Assembly (NCBI GenBank): GCA_027575765.1
Contig: JANBPT010000042.1
Location: 1 to 64,000, forward strand
DNA: 64,000 bases
Source: Tieghemiomyces parasiticus
Lineage: Eukaryota; Kickxellomycota; Dimargaritomycetes; Dimargaritales; Dimargaritaceae
Direction of reading: 5' to 3'
The first letter of the stretch is position 1. The number at the start of each line of letters is the position of its first letter. The position numbers and the translations under genes were made by a program. This document shows, one piece after another, positions 37,307 to 49,186 of this stretch. A model generated the notes under the pieces. It ran no database searches. It was not told where the DNA came from and worked only from the letters and a program-made list of their open reading frames with translations.

Positions 37307-38418
37307 GCTCCGGTAGTAGCTACGCGGGGACGCCTCCGGTTCATCACCTCCATCGGCACCATCGAGGCCCTACCGTGTCCTCCCACCCCTCCAAAGTCTG
37401 TACATATACCCCCTACCCCCAACCCTCTTAATCGACGGACTTCCTCCCCACCCGTTCTCCCCCGCGAAGCCGCCAACGTGGCTTGCCATGCCTCCTCCTC
37501 CTCCATAACCTTATGATATATATCCATTACCAACCTCCCACTCCCTTGGGCCTGGACGAGGCGAGTCTTTCCCTGACCTGTCCCGCCACCTCAATTTCAT
37601 TCCCACAAAAAAAATGAGAAAGCCGCCAACGCTCCCTTCAGCACCCTCTCCACCCTTGTATTTTTGTTTCGTAATATCCATTTGTCTGGCTATTAGTAAA
37701 TCACCACCATCCATCATACGACCCTATTGATAATTTGGCCTTGGAGAACTTGCGCCGCGGTCCCTGATAGTGGCATTACTCGGCCTATCAATGTTGACCT
37801 CGCTCGGTTGCCACGCGTAGCTTTCTAGCTCCGCGGACGTTCCCTCGCTCCCCTGCCTCTCAGGGTAAGCTAAGCGAACAGACTTCGGCACCATGCAGAC
37901 TTCCGTCCAGGCCGTGCAGATCATTCCGCCATGTTGCAGCCACCACTCCCTCCTCAGCCCTCGGCCGATGGCCGAATTTCGGCCTACACTCTGGCCATTA
38001 TGGCCTGTACTCGCGGGCCCAGTGGTAACTGCACTCAGGCGACCACGGTGTGGGACCATCTTCACGGACTGGCGCGGTGTGACAGCGCTCATCTATGTCC
38101 GCCCCTGGCATCCTGGGGGTGAGAAGGGAATACACCAAATGTAAAAAATGAGATCCCTGACTGCGTGTATCCCGTTCTGATCCCTTAGTAGTGCCAAGAC
38201 CCCTTACCTTTATCCTGGCACGTTCAGTTGGATTCGCGTAGAGTACAACACTACAGGCTAAGCCAGCACCCCCCCAAGCTCACCTCTTCCATTGCTATCC
38301 TCCCCTGTAGCCCCTCGATACCTCACCGTCTGCGCTGCTTGCACCCGAAATGCAAATAGTGGCAATGGATAGGCAAAATCACGTCTTATTAAATAACAGT
38401 AAATACATGGCAGCTACA
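37307..38418. other. intergenic region between convergent genes
   Basis: 3' flanks of the Ecl1-family gene (plus) and the secreted-protein gene (minus). Open frames at 37724-38144 overlap on both strands and show no domain. Confidence 0.5.
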
Positions 38419-39993
38419 TTATTTCGGCAAAGGGAGAAACGTGCCAAAGATCTTCCCCTGCGCATCGGGCTTGGCCGTGATGGCGAATCGGAGGCCCTGT
38501 TCAGGCGAGTACGTGAGCGCAGGGTAGTTTAAGTATTCTTTTCTGATGGTCTCGGCAAGGTTGGCACGGTCACGATCATCCAATATCTTATATTTAGGCC
38601 GAATCGATAGCTCATCAACTGGCTGATTCGCATAAAACTTGAGGGCGTATTCTACCTCACGGAGTTGCTTGATCCGAGCGTGGGCCTCTTGTGGAAAAAG
38701 ATTGACCATCTTACTCGTAAAGTCTGCGAGATGATCCCAGCTCTCGTCGACGGCGAAGGCGCACTGGACGAGCGTTTGGAGGTGAGTTTCGATGCCCTCG
38801 TTAAGCGTGGCCAGCTTATTGTCGTCTAGGTGCTGGATGCTGGCCGGCGGTGCCCCGTTTTCAGGCGGACTCGTACTCAACGTGACCCGGGAAGAATCCG
38901 TGGTGCCCAGCTTGTCAACCAGGTCCTGGGGAGAAGCTGCTTTGAGCATAGATATTGCCATACGATTGACAAGTTTATCCTGGAACGCCGACAAGACGTT
39001 GGAAGGTACATCTTCAAGGGCCCAGTAGGCAGGGGTGGAACTTCTGGAGGAAGAGGAGGACTGATAAGAGGGTGACAGCGACGACGAAGACAGCGAGGAG
39101 AACAGTGAAGTCCTTACGGATGAAGGACGCCCGGCCTGCTCTGCCGAATGCCAGTTATCCTCAAAGAACTTCACGAGCTTGGGCACGTCGCCCTGGTTGA
39201 CGAGTTTCAGCAGCGGAACGGCACTGAAAGGTAGATCGTACATACGCTGAGGCCCGTATCCGAGAATCGTCCAGTGCTCCCCTAGCACTTTGCGGATTTG
39301 TTTTACGTTCCTGTTTGGCATGAATTTGTCCTGAAATTTGGACATTGCCGACCGTTCGCCGATATTCAAGATGGTGAATAAGGCCGTGTATCGCACGTAG
39401 GCGTCGGCGGTAGCGTAATAGAGAAGACGGTACTGTGCAACCTTAGCTTCGGCGGATTGAGTGGATTCAATCGAATCGGCATAGGCTTCATACTTGGTGG
39501 GTTGGAAGGCGTCCTTCGACCGGGCTATATTGACCGGTGCGGATGGAGGCTGGTAAGCGAGCGAAGGAGCAGGGGGAGGGGTATCATTTTGAAGGGTGAG
39601 GGGCGTGTAGGGTAGCTACCGTAGTGCATAGGGAGAGAATAAAAGTCCAAGTAAACTTGAATCTTCTTGGACGCTAGTGGTGACCAAAGTCGTACCCATG
39701 GCAAACTGCAGCCTCGAACATCCGCATTTCGGTTGATATAACCACCATTAGCAATCACAGCTGCAAAGTAACGTGGCCTAGAAGGCCTGGGAATTACAAC
39801 GGAAAATACTGCTTACATCTTGATCCGTCATACCCGACACTTTAGGCTGGCGTATCGAGGGAAGTGACTTAAACCGCCGTGGCCCACTATGCTCGGGGTT
39901 GTCGACGTTTAGGTTGAAGTTCGTCGAGCCGATCGTCGCAGCCGTGGCGGCAGCGAGAAAGGAATACGTAGAGACGATGTGTAAGAGATGCAT
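38419..39993 (-). CDS. secreted helical protein with Ser-rich linker, unknown function
   Basis: Two exons, 39993-39817 and 39615-38419, with a 201-nt phase-0 intron (donor GTAAGC, acceptor GGTAG). The product is about 457 residues. Exon 1 begins MHLLHIVSTYSFLAAATAAT, a signal peptide. The mature protein is rich in Ala, Leu, Lys and Asp and looks mostly helical, with SAEAKVAQYRLLYYATADAY and an adjacent YVRYTALFTILN segment. A Ser-rich linker (SSLSSSSLSPSYQSSSSS) divides it in two. There is almost no Cys, unlike the other secreted protein in this window. It ends in FGTFLPLPK. I recognise no domain. A TATA box lies about 230 bp upstream. The acceptor choice is the best in-frame option but is not proven. 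Confidence 0.72.
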
Positions 39994-40223
39994 TACGATA
40001 CGGTGAGAAGCAAGTCAAGAATAATGAGGTGGGGAGGATCAAGAGTGGAAAAATGATCAAACACAGCGACTACGAGTAATGGTGGTTTCGGAGAGGAATT
40101 GAGTGTATCTGAGTAAGTAACCGTCGGCCAAACGGGTATGGCTGACGGATTGTATTGGCGCTTTGTTGTCCCAGGGTGCAGGTAAATAATGAACCGCTGT
40201 GAGAGGGCGTCTGACCCTGGCAT

Positions 40224-40231
40224 CTTATATA
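40224..40231 (-). promoter_or_regulatory. TATA box of the 457-residue secreted-protein gene
   Basis: TATATAAG on the minus strand, about 230 bp upstream of the ATG at 39993. Position and orientation match the TATA box of the other secreted-protein gene. Confidence 0.55.
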
Positions 40232-40990
40232 GCGAGGTTCCGGTTAATGGGCCTAGCGGCCTATGATCATTTTTATTTTACACTTCGGCATAATCCAATG
40301 GAGAGAAGGAGGGGTTGGTAGTGTAAGATGGGAGATAAGGAGGCCCGATCGCTTGTCCAGGGCCCGGCGTCCTTGGGAAAAGCGGGGTGGTGGTATTGGG
40401 GAGGGGGTGGGGGTGGACGGTTATACGCGCGGTGGTCTGGTGAGGGAAGACGTAGAAAGGAGAAGGACAGCAGAGCATGCGGTTGTGTGGTACGAGGAAA
40501 TTCGAAGTTGTGCCAGGCCGACCAATTCAGTGTCAAGCACAGTGCAGCCAGGCCATTCCATTTTAAATAGCAGTTAGGCGTGGGCTGTAATAGTTTAACC
40601 ATTCATGAGTGATTGGCTACATAAGAACGGCCAGCCACTAGTGTAGACGCGTAAGGAGATTAATAAGGGGCGTCGGCGGACGCCAATGGGCGCTTCGATA
40701 TCAGTTATGGAAGGCGAAGGATCCGCTTTCGTCACACCGAACGCTTCTACAATTTAAGGCCACAGGGATGGGCGGGGCCACTAGCAGACAGCGGAGACCT
40801 CGGTTCGGCAACGCACATAGGGAGTTGGTGACCGACTACAGTAAGTGGGTCAGCTTTAGCCCCCGCCGTGGCCTTACAGCTCAGCGCCGGTTGGCAGGTA
40901 CGGTCCGCTCTGTGTAACCCAATCGAACGTCCCTCATAGCTAGGCTGCTGGTCGTCATGCACTGGCGGTTTTTATAGACGAAGGTGGGAG

Positions 40991-41015
40991 GTGTGTGTGT
41001 GTGTGTGTGTGTGTG
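40991..41015. repeat. (GT)n microsatellite
   Basis: About twelve uninterrupted GT units, potentially Z-DNA forming. Confidence 0.97.
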
Positions 41016-41841
41016 CGTAGGGGGAGGAAACCTCGTTGGTTGTTGCAGCGGGACGGTTTAAGTTTCCCTAGGGGTCGATGGTTGGTTAAAGCCTTGGTGT
41101 ATTGGTAGCGTCCGCTGTCTTTGTCGTAGGGCAGCCCTGAGGCGGTCACGACGAAGATCTTAGGGCGAAGCGAGTCCAGGCTGGTAAGCATTACCGCTGA
41201 TACCGACGGATCGTCTATTAGGAGGTACCCTCACGGCCACCTAGGGCAAATCCGCTGTCGATTAGTCCGATAGGCCAGATTTCATTCCGGGTTCCAGTTC
41301 GCAGGTTTCGTAGTGGTTTAATCTTGTGACCATCCAGCCCTAAAGCCTGGCGGGCTGCCTCGATTTCATTCACACGTACCCTCACGAACATAAGGCCTTT
41401 ATCCACCCAGACTGGTTGGTGTGGGGGGGTCCCTGATCCTCAACCGTACCACATCCAAGGCGCAATCCTCGATTTTTAGGCATTTTGGTCAACATTAGCT
41501 CTCACGTACCTGTGGCACCCAAGTGGCTGGTGAAATATCATCTTTTTAACTAACCGCCTCTCCACCATCAGGTAACCGTAGTCCTGTCTTGCCGGTTGTA
41601 ACGTCATCTCAGGGTAGTCATATGTTCGATCATGTGTACGTGGGAAGGAGCAGAATAAGGGTCAGTGAGGGCTGTAGAAGCGTACACTGCAAGACTCTTG
41701 GTGGAAAATTACATATGGTACCCTGCCAATGAATAGCGTTGTATTTCATTCCCAGGTTAATTATTTTTTTTTTGGGAGAGGGAGGTCGCCGCCAATTAGC
41801 CCTGGTCTTATGAAGAAGGAGTCTGGGGATGGTGAATTACT

Positions 41842-42532
41842 TTACTGCTCACGTCTCTCCGAATTTGTAGTTGCATACTCTTTTCGTACGGAGTAGTTGG
41901 CGGACGCCTCTGCTCTAACTTCAAGAGGAAGCTCGCAGACAATCCTAGTATACGTGTTATGTAGCCATGAAACCACACCAGCCCACCTGGCGTCAGTATC
42001 CGGCCAACGCAGATCCCAGGGTAAGGAATGAGCCAAGTAATACCTCCGCTGGTCTTTCGGAAAGACTTTCGGTGAAAAATCCAGGTGGGCAGCGAGGAAA
42101 TCCTGGGGGTAAAGAAAGCTTGGTGACCTGAATTCCCATTCTGCCGTGTCTTCAGAGGTCGTGGGGCACACTCCTGGGCATATGGTGGTTGGTTTTGGTA
42201 AACGACTTGACACATCGCGGCGTCGGTAGGATCTGTGCCAACCTCGAGTCGGAGAAATTACAGTAATGGAAGTTTGCTCGTCATTGTGGATGGTCGAACT
42301 GGGTTACACTTAGACTTTGGCACCTTGACGATTCGAAACCTACACGTATCTCAGACCTTCTCCCACTCACCTCGCCGAACACATTACCCTTAGTCACTGT
42401 CGTCAGGCAGGGTTTCAGGTTCCCCTCGTATAGTCGCCGCACCTCCCCCTCTTCTATTAATGTCTTACATACCTCGACACCGTCTGGCCATCTCGCACTC
42501 TGGATGGTATTCCTTAAAATCTTGTCCTTCAT
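41842..42532 (-). CDS. possible two-exon gene or gene fragment, unknown
   Basis: Tentative. An open frame starts at ATG 42532 with MKDKILRNTIQSARW and includes VRRLYEGNLKPCL. It has a good donor (GAG followed by GTGAGT) at 42371/42370. A second open frame, 42276-41842, has natural-looking composition (YYLAHSLPWDLRWPD, RIVCELPLEVRAEASAN). Joining at GACGAG (exon 2 from 42276) keeps phase 0 and gives about 198 residues. That acceptor has no good pyrimidine tract, and the better acceptor near 42240 would break the frame. The start lies only 87 bp from the glutamate decarboxylase start at 42620. I recognise no family; it may be a decaying gene. Confidence 0.28.
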
Positions 42533-42619
42533 TTATCGTAAAGCCCGACTCTTGCCTCCTAATCTTCCATTCTACACCATTTAATCGACCACTCTTATCT
42601 CCTACTCCCAGCTATCGAA

Positions 42620-44648
42620 ATGCTTATCAAACAAATCGATGCCGAGAAAATTCTCAACCTCGCCCGCGAGGGCAAGGTCACCCTCCGCAAGGACCCCGGA
42701 ATTCATTCCTTTTCCTATGGCTCGCGCTACGCCGTGACTGACATTCCCAAATTCACCTTCCCCGAGGTTTCAGCTACGCCGGAGGTGGCTTACCAGCTTG
42801 TCCATGACGAACTCGAGTTTGACGGTAGACCGCTCATGAACTGCGCCTCGTTTGTCTCCACCTGGATGGAGCCGCAGGCTGATAAGCTCATCATGGAGAA
42901 CATCAACAAGAACCTGGCCGATCAAGACGAATATCCGGCCGCCCAGGTTGTCCACGGGCGTTGCGTCTCGTACCTTGCCGACCTGTGGAAGGCCCCCAAG
43001 GACGGCAATGCCGTGGGTACCGCCACCGGGGGGTCCTCCGAGGCAATCATGCTCGGCGGTCTCGCCCTCAAGTGGCGCTGGCGCGAGGCCCGCCAGAAGG
43101 AGGGCAAGGATACCTCCAAGCCCAATATCATCATGGGCGCCAACGCCCAGGTAGGTCATTCGCAGCGTCTGCACCGCTATGCCGGCTACAGCACCGCTCG
43201 CCTACTTCCGCCGTCGCAATCTAACGGCATTACACCCCTCGACTAATCCGACTGAATCCTACCCCGTGCTTATCTGGCCCCAGGTCGCGCTGGAGAAGTT
43301 CGCCCGCTACTTTGACGTGGAGGCCCGTTTGATCCCTGTCAAGTGCGAGACCAACTTCACCATCGACCCGGAGGAGGCCATAAAGCACATTGACGAGAAC
43401 ACCATCGGCATGTTCATCATCCTGGGTTCGACCTACACGGGCCACTTCGAGCCGGTCCATCAGCTCTCCCAGATGCTCGACGAGGTCGAGAGGCGCACCG
43501 GAATCAACGTGCCCATCCACGTCGACGCCGCCTCGGGCGGGTTCGTCGCCCCGTTCCTGTACCCGGACCTGCCCTGGTCCTTTGAAGTGCCCCGCGTGGT
43601 GAGCATCAACGGGAGCGGCCACAAGTTCGGACTGTCATACGCAGGCGTGGGTTGGGTACTCTGGCGCGACGCCGCCTACCTGCCCAGGGGCCTCGTCTTC
43701 GAGCTGCACTACCTGGGCGGCGCCGAGGAGACCTACACACTTAACTTCTCCCGCCCGGCCTGCTTCGTGGTCACCCAGTACTACAACTTTATCCGCCTCG
43801 GCCGCGAGGGTTACAAGCGCATCCACACCGACAGCCTAAGCAACGCCCGTCTGCTCTCGCGGTCCCTCGAAGCAACCGGGGTGTTTGAACTGCTCTCCGA
43901 TATTCACCGCCGTCGCGGTGAAACGTACCATGGCTTGCTCAAGCAGGCCCGGGAGGCCGGTAAGGGCCAGAGTGTTAACGATATCCAGAGCCTCGGTGAC
44001 GAGTTCCAGGCGGGTAAGCAGGGGTCGGTCGACGGGGTGGACGGGGAGCTGGTGTTCTACAACGCCGGCCTACCGGTGGTCACCTTCAAGTTTACCTATG
44101 CGTTCCAGAAGGAGTACCCCACGGTCACGCAGGCGGCAATTTCCCTGCTGCTGCGCGTGAAGGGCTGGATCGTGCCCAACTACGAGCTCCCGCCCAGCTG
44201 CGAGACGGTTGAAATCCTGCGCGTGGTGGTCCGCGAAAGCATGTCCGCAGACCTGGTCGACGGCTTTATGCACGACATGATCTGGGCCCTCAAGCTGCTC
44301 ACCGAGCAAAACGGTGTCGGGGCCTCCATCCTGGCCAGCCAAGATCCGCAGGTTCAAGGCAATCGTACCCCACGGTTCTACGGCCAAGATGGTCAGCCTA
44401 TCGGCGACACCAACGAGCCAAAGCAACAGTCGAATACAGCCATGCAGCAGATGACTTCGATGCTTCACAATGAGAAAACCAAGGCGCTTCATGAGAAATG
44501 GAACAAGACCTTCGTTTGGGCTCGTAAGCAGATGTCCGCGACGAGTGAGTACGGATGGAAACTCGCTAGTCAGCACCTCGGGAAGGAACACGAGTCCACT
44601 GGCAAACAGGATTCCCACCACCAGTCCACCTACGCTCGCCCCTGCTAA
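42620..44648 (+). CDS. GAD1: glutamate decarboxylase, tandem copy A
   Basis: Reaction: L-glutamate to GABA plus CO2, PLP-dependent; cytosolic, first step of the GABA shunt. Two exons, 42620-43150 and 43284-44648, with a 133-nt phase-0 intron, give 631 residues. The intron falls at GANAQ / VALEKFARYFDVE, in the middle of a conserved group II decarboxylase block. PLP-site motifs are HVDAASGG (Asp258) and GSGHKFGL (Schiff-base Lys291); TGGSSEAIMLGGLALK is also present. The catalytic domain ends near residue 520. The tail of about 110 residues is unlike copy B and contains KWNKTFVWARK, a basic/aromatic stretch that recalls the calmodulin-binding tails of plant enzymes (similarity of character only). 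It ends in QSTYARPC. From 42806 to about 44345 it is nearly identical to copy B, intron included. Confidence 0.97.
43151..43283 (+). other. intron of glutamate decarboxylase copy A
   Basis: GTAGGT donor and CCCCAG acceptor, 133 nt. It differs from the copy B intron at only about three positions and has the same length, although introns normally diverge faster than exons. Confidence 0.93.
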
Positions 44649-46867
44649 TCTTCCACTGCTTTATATTTTCAGCTCTCACCCACCTCCCGAGTTTGCTGCC
44701 CAGCTTGGAGTGACTTGGAGATCTTGGCCAGGGGCAGTTTCTATCACACCCTTCGTAGAACAATAAACCGAATTTAATATTAGTAATCGTATCCGGATTC
44801 TCAGCTAATTCCAAGGTTACGCCATCCTCGACACGGTAGGGATACACGCGTTCACAGCCCTAAATTGCCGGAACTATGGCTTGGACAAAGTGTACTTGCG
44901 TGGCGGGGATTATCTTCATTGGGTGTGGGCCATAGATTGTGGACCTGTTTCATACTTAATTCGGCCGCTACTTGTCTGGTCTCTCCCCGTCGTATATCGT
45001 GTGATGCAGTTCTATATTATCTTTAATATTCCCCGTCAACATCTATTTCTCACCTCATCGTATCGGTCCCGCAAGTCCTATGGCAGCATCTACTCGGATG
45101 ATTAATCCATACGTGCGACTGACAGTACTCTTCGTTCTCTGTTTATTATGGTAGCTTCCCTTGGTAGTAGGCTTGAGACGATTATTATTTCATTTCTGAT
45201 CCATCTTCAATATACTCCCTAGCCCTTCAACTATAGACAGAGGCGATATCTTCAAATGTACTTCTACGCTGATCGCAAGGGCTCTATAGGATCTCCAATG
45301 GTAACTGGGACTTGGATACAAACAGTATTTTCCAGATGTACGGCATGTCGGGCAATGCGTTAAGAGCCATGGTTCGCTAGAGCTGAAGGGTACGTATACG
45401 GTAAGGACGGGATCTCTGAACTGGCTGTACGCGATTCGGACGACTTTTGAGTTACGAAGGGGCGTAGGCTGTTGGGTTAAGGTTCTAGGCGTACGAAGGG
45501 TCAATCACGGCCTGGTGAAAAGCACCACTCGCCAGAACCTAAAAGTGATTGATATACCTCCCGCGCCTAAAGCTGTATCTACAGGAGACTTTTAAGCCAT
45601 AGCCCGTGCATTGCTTCACAAGAAATGACAACTATTTCCCCACGACTCTCTGCTGGATAGTGTACCGGCTCTGTTGAAGGGAGGGGTCTAGATAGTCACA
45701 CCTCGTGCGCCAGTCGAGAGTCCAGTTGAGGAGTGTTCCTGGCTCTCTATCGTTCCAGTCCCAACGTTATCTCGGCCATTTGACCACGCCACCCTCAGGT
45801 TTACCAACTGACTAGGGCGCTCTGTGCTCGGGAAAAAAGACTGTGCGCTTCGTCCGAAAGGCAGGCCTTGGCATAATCCGTAAGGGCTTTCCAGGAGTGA
45901 CGGCATTACATTCGTCTGCTCTGGCGATCGCAATGGATAGAGTGGACAATCTAATGTCAGCCCATTGGTTTTCGGCATGACAGGCATCGTCTGGGACAAC
46001 GTAGACTCGCCATCGGGGTGTTATAAACCAGTCGGTACGTCACCCAATGCCAAGGCCAACGCTGTATCGCTTTGTATTTTCGGAAGGTGCGTGGGGATGG
46101 TGGTGGTAGTACTCCTGCTACAACGCTTTTATCTCTCTCTTCAAGCCGACGCCGGTCGGTCGAACAATGGCGCATCGCTGTCCCGCCTTGACATTTCCGC
46201 GTCTAAGGATATTTCGAACAGGTGGGCCTTACACTAGGGTGAGGACGATGAAATCTCCTATGTACTGATGCTGTCCTACTTGTGATCCGATAGACAGTCG
46301 CTAACTCCGAGCCTTATCCTCGCCCACCCACCTGCTCTTGTCGGCCCGAATCTGTTGCGTAACGCCTTCCGAAAAGCGGCAATAGTAACTCCGTTATCCG
46401 ACGTCCATCATGACGAGGTGGGTCACGACCTAACCTACTTAATGGGTGGAGGATGGTCCTGTCGAAGGATGGTATTCAATTCCCCCAAGCGGTATACGAC
46501 CAGCTCCCTCTCTACCGCCTGACAAGTTCCTATAATTTCATACCTCCACTCCCACCGTCGTTCCCACCGCCTCGACATGCCGACGTCATCGCTTAGTCGG
46601 CCGTGTAGGCTGCACGTTCTGCATCACTATCCCAGACACACGATCTCTTTTTGACGGCCTTGATATTTAAGGTCCAGACAGTCCCAGCCCTTCTCACCGT
46701 AGCTATCCCAGTCTTTCAAATCTTCATTCCCTTATGTGGTATTCTCCTACTCTCCCACTCTTCCCACTCTTCCCGCTCCATATATCATCCTTTTAGGTAT
46801 ATCAGCTCGCTCAGTCTCCATATAGCGATACCGTAACCCCGGCCTGACCGCACCCCCACCTACCCCC
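44649..46867. other. spacer between the two glutamate decarboxylase genes
   Basis: About 2.2 kb. An AATAAA at about 44762 could end the copy A transcript. Open frames of up to 104 codons lack domains. The spacer does not obviously resemble the upstream region of copy A, so the duplication, if it included promoters, is old there. Confidence 0.5.
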
Positions 46868-48917
46868 ATGCTCGTCCAACAAATCGACGTCGAGAAGATC
46901 CTCGACCTCGCTCGCAACAAGGTCCCCGTTCGCGATGACGTGGATATGCACTCCCTCAAGTACGGCTCCCGCTATTCCACGGCCGACATCCCCAAATTCA
47001 CCTTCCCTGAAAGGTCTTCACCGGCCGATGTGACCTATCAGTTGGTACACGACGAACTCGAGTTTGACGGTAAGCCGCTCATGAACTGCGCCTCGTTTGT
47101 CTCCACCTGGATGGAGCCGCAGGCTGATAAGCTCATCATGGAGAACATCAACAAGAACCTGGCCGATCAAGACGAATATCCGGCCGCCCAGGTTGTCCAC
47201 GGGCGTTGCGTCTCGTACCTTGCCGACCTGTGGAAGGCCCCCAAGGACGGCAATGCCGTGGGTACCGCCACCGGGGGGTCCTCCGAGGCAATCATGCTCG
47301 GCGGTCTCGCCCTCAAGTGGCGCTGGCGCGAGGCCCGCCAGAAGGAGGGCAAGGATACCTCCAAGCCCAACATCATCATGGGCGCCAACGCCCAGGTAGG
47401 TCACTCGCAGCGTCTGCACCGCTATGCCGGCTACAGCACCGCTCGCCTACTTCCGCCGTCGCAATCTAACGGCATTACACCCCTCGACTAATCCGACTGA
47501 ATCCTATCCCGTGCTTATCTGGTCCCAGGTCGCGTTGGAGAAGTTCGCCCGCTACTTTGACGTGGAGGCCCGTTTGATCCCTGTCAAGTGCGAGACCAAC
47601 TTCACCATCGACCCGGAGGAGGCCATAAAGCACATTGACGAGAACACCATCGGCATGTTCATCATCCTGGGTTCGACCTACACGGGCCACTTCGAGCCGG
47701 TCCATCAGCTCTCCCAGATGCTCGACGAGGTCGAGAGGCGCACCGGAATCAACGTGCCCATCCACGTCGACGCCGCCTCGGGCGGGTTCGTCGCCCCGTT
47801 CCTGTACCCGGACCTGCCCTGGTCCTTTGAAGTGCCCCGCGTGGTGAGCATCAACGGGAGCGGCCACAAGTTCGGACTGTCATACGCAGGCGTGGGTTGG
47901 GTACTCTGGCGCGACGCCGCCTACCTGCCCAGGGGCCTCGTCTTCGAGCTGCACTACCTGGGCGGCGCCGAGGAGACCTACACACTTAACTTCTCCCGCC
48001 CGGCCTGCTTCGTGGTCACCCAGTACTACAACTTTATCCGCCTCGGCCGCGAGGGTTACAAGCGCATCCACACCGACAGCCTAAGCAACGCCCGTCTGCT
48101 CTCGCGGTCCCTCGAAGCAACCGGGGTGTTTGAACTGCTCTCCGATATTCACCGCAGTCGCGGTGAAACGTACCATGGCTTGCTCAAGCAGGCCCGGGAG
48201 GCCGGTAAGGGCCAGAGTGTTAACGATATCCAGAGCCTCGGTGGCGAGTTCCAGGCGGGTCAGCAGGGGTCGGTCGACGGGGTGGACGGGGAGCTGGTGT
48301 TCTACAACGCCGGCCTACCGGTGGTCACCTTCAAGTTTACCGATGCGTTCCAGAAGGAGTACCCCACGGTCACGCAGGCGGCAATTTCCCTGCTGCTGCG
48401 CGTGAAGGGCTGGATCGTGCCCAACTACGAGCTCCCGCCCAGCTGCGAGACGGTTGAAATCCTGCGCGTGGTGGTCCGCGAAAGCATGTCCGCAGACCTG
48501 GTTGACCGATTTATGCACGACACGGTCTGGGCCCTCAAGCTGCTCACCGAGCAAAGCGGTGTCGGGGCCTCCATCCTGGCCAGCCAGGACCAGCAGGTCC
48601 TGGGCAACCACACTCCGACATTTTTTACCCAAAATGGTCAGCCATTCGAAGCTGGCGCCATGAAGAAGCCGGTTCCTGTCCAAGTCAATGCGGCGACCGA
48701 GGATGAGGCCTGCGCCGTCAAGCCGACCGAGGAAGAGAAGAGATCATCCGATCCCCACCGCAAAAAATGGAACCCCAAACTTGATCGCGGCCACGTGGGT
48801 TTAAATGCAGGCGGCGAGCACGGCTACAGGAAGGCGAAGTATCAGCAAAAGAAGGAGCGCCAGCGTCAGGGTGAAGAGAAGACCACAGTTCAGTCTACCT
48901 ACGCGAGACCCTGTTAA
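46868..48917 (+). CDS. GAD2: glutamate decarboxylase, tandem copy B
   Basis: Same enzyme as copy A (glutamate to GABA, PLP). Exons 46868-47395 and 47529-48917 with a 133-nt phase-0 intron give 638 residues. Catalytic Lys290 lies in GSGHKFGL and Asp257 in HVDAASGG. The first ~60 residues match copy A only at about 60% identity (MLVQQIDVEKILDLA versus MLIKQIDAEKILNLA). From 47051 to about 48590 the DNA is nearly identical to copy A at a constant offset of 4245. The tail then diverges again: it is Lys/Arg/Glu-rich, with HRKKWNPKLD and YQQKKERQRQGEEK, but ends in the same QSTYARPC. The gene symbols GAD1/GAD2 here only number the two copies. The gene converges on SRP9, with 269 bp between stop codons. 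Confidence 0.97.
47396..47528 (+). other. intron of glutamate decarboxylase copy B
   Basis: 133 nt, GTAGGT donor and TCCCAG acceptor, nearly identical to the intron of copy A. Confidence 0.93.
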
Positions 48918-49186
48918 GCCGGCGCTCAACCTGGCCGTCGGGCAGTTCGTTGGATGATCATGCCGTGTTTAAAAGTAGCCTTAAGTTACAAAATACTCCT
49001 CCTCTACTGTGTTACATAAAACTCATACTTTATCATGTGGAGCAACCAGGGATGAATGTACTCTGGGAGAGCCCCAGGAAACCGCCGGCGGATTTGGTCG
49101 GAATGAATAGAGGCATAGTTGTGCTGGTAAAGTCATCCAGACCCGGTACTTCTAGACTCCGCTCTAGCCTTTTACCTTAACCTAGT

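Larger units (their letters stand above)
39994..41841. other. intergenic region, no supported gene
   Basis: It contains the promoter of the secreted-protein gene and a long GT repeat at 40991-41015. Open frames of up to 109 codons overlap on both strands, without domains. Confidence 0.5.

Noticed and set aside
43151..43250. Open frame continuing through the glutamate decarboxylase intron
   Set aside because: A different frame stays open through the intron into exon 2, but the conserved decarboxylase alignment requires removal of the 133 nt, and donor and acceptor are good.
44070..44621. 183-codon frame antisense to glutamate decarboxylase copy A
   Set aside because: Mirror of the coding strand; the equivalent frame in copy B is shortened where the tails differ, so it is not conserved.
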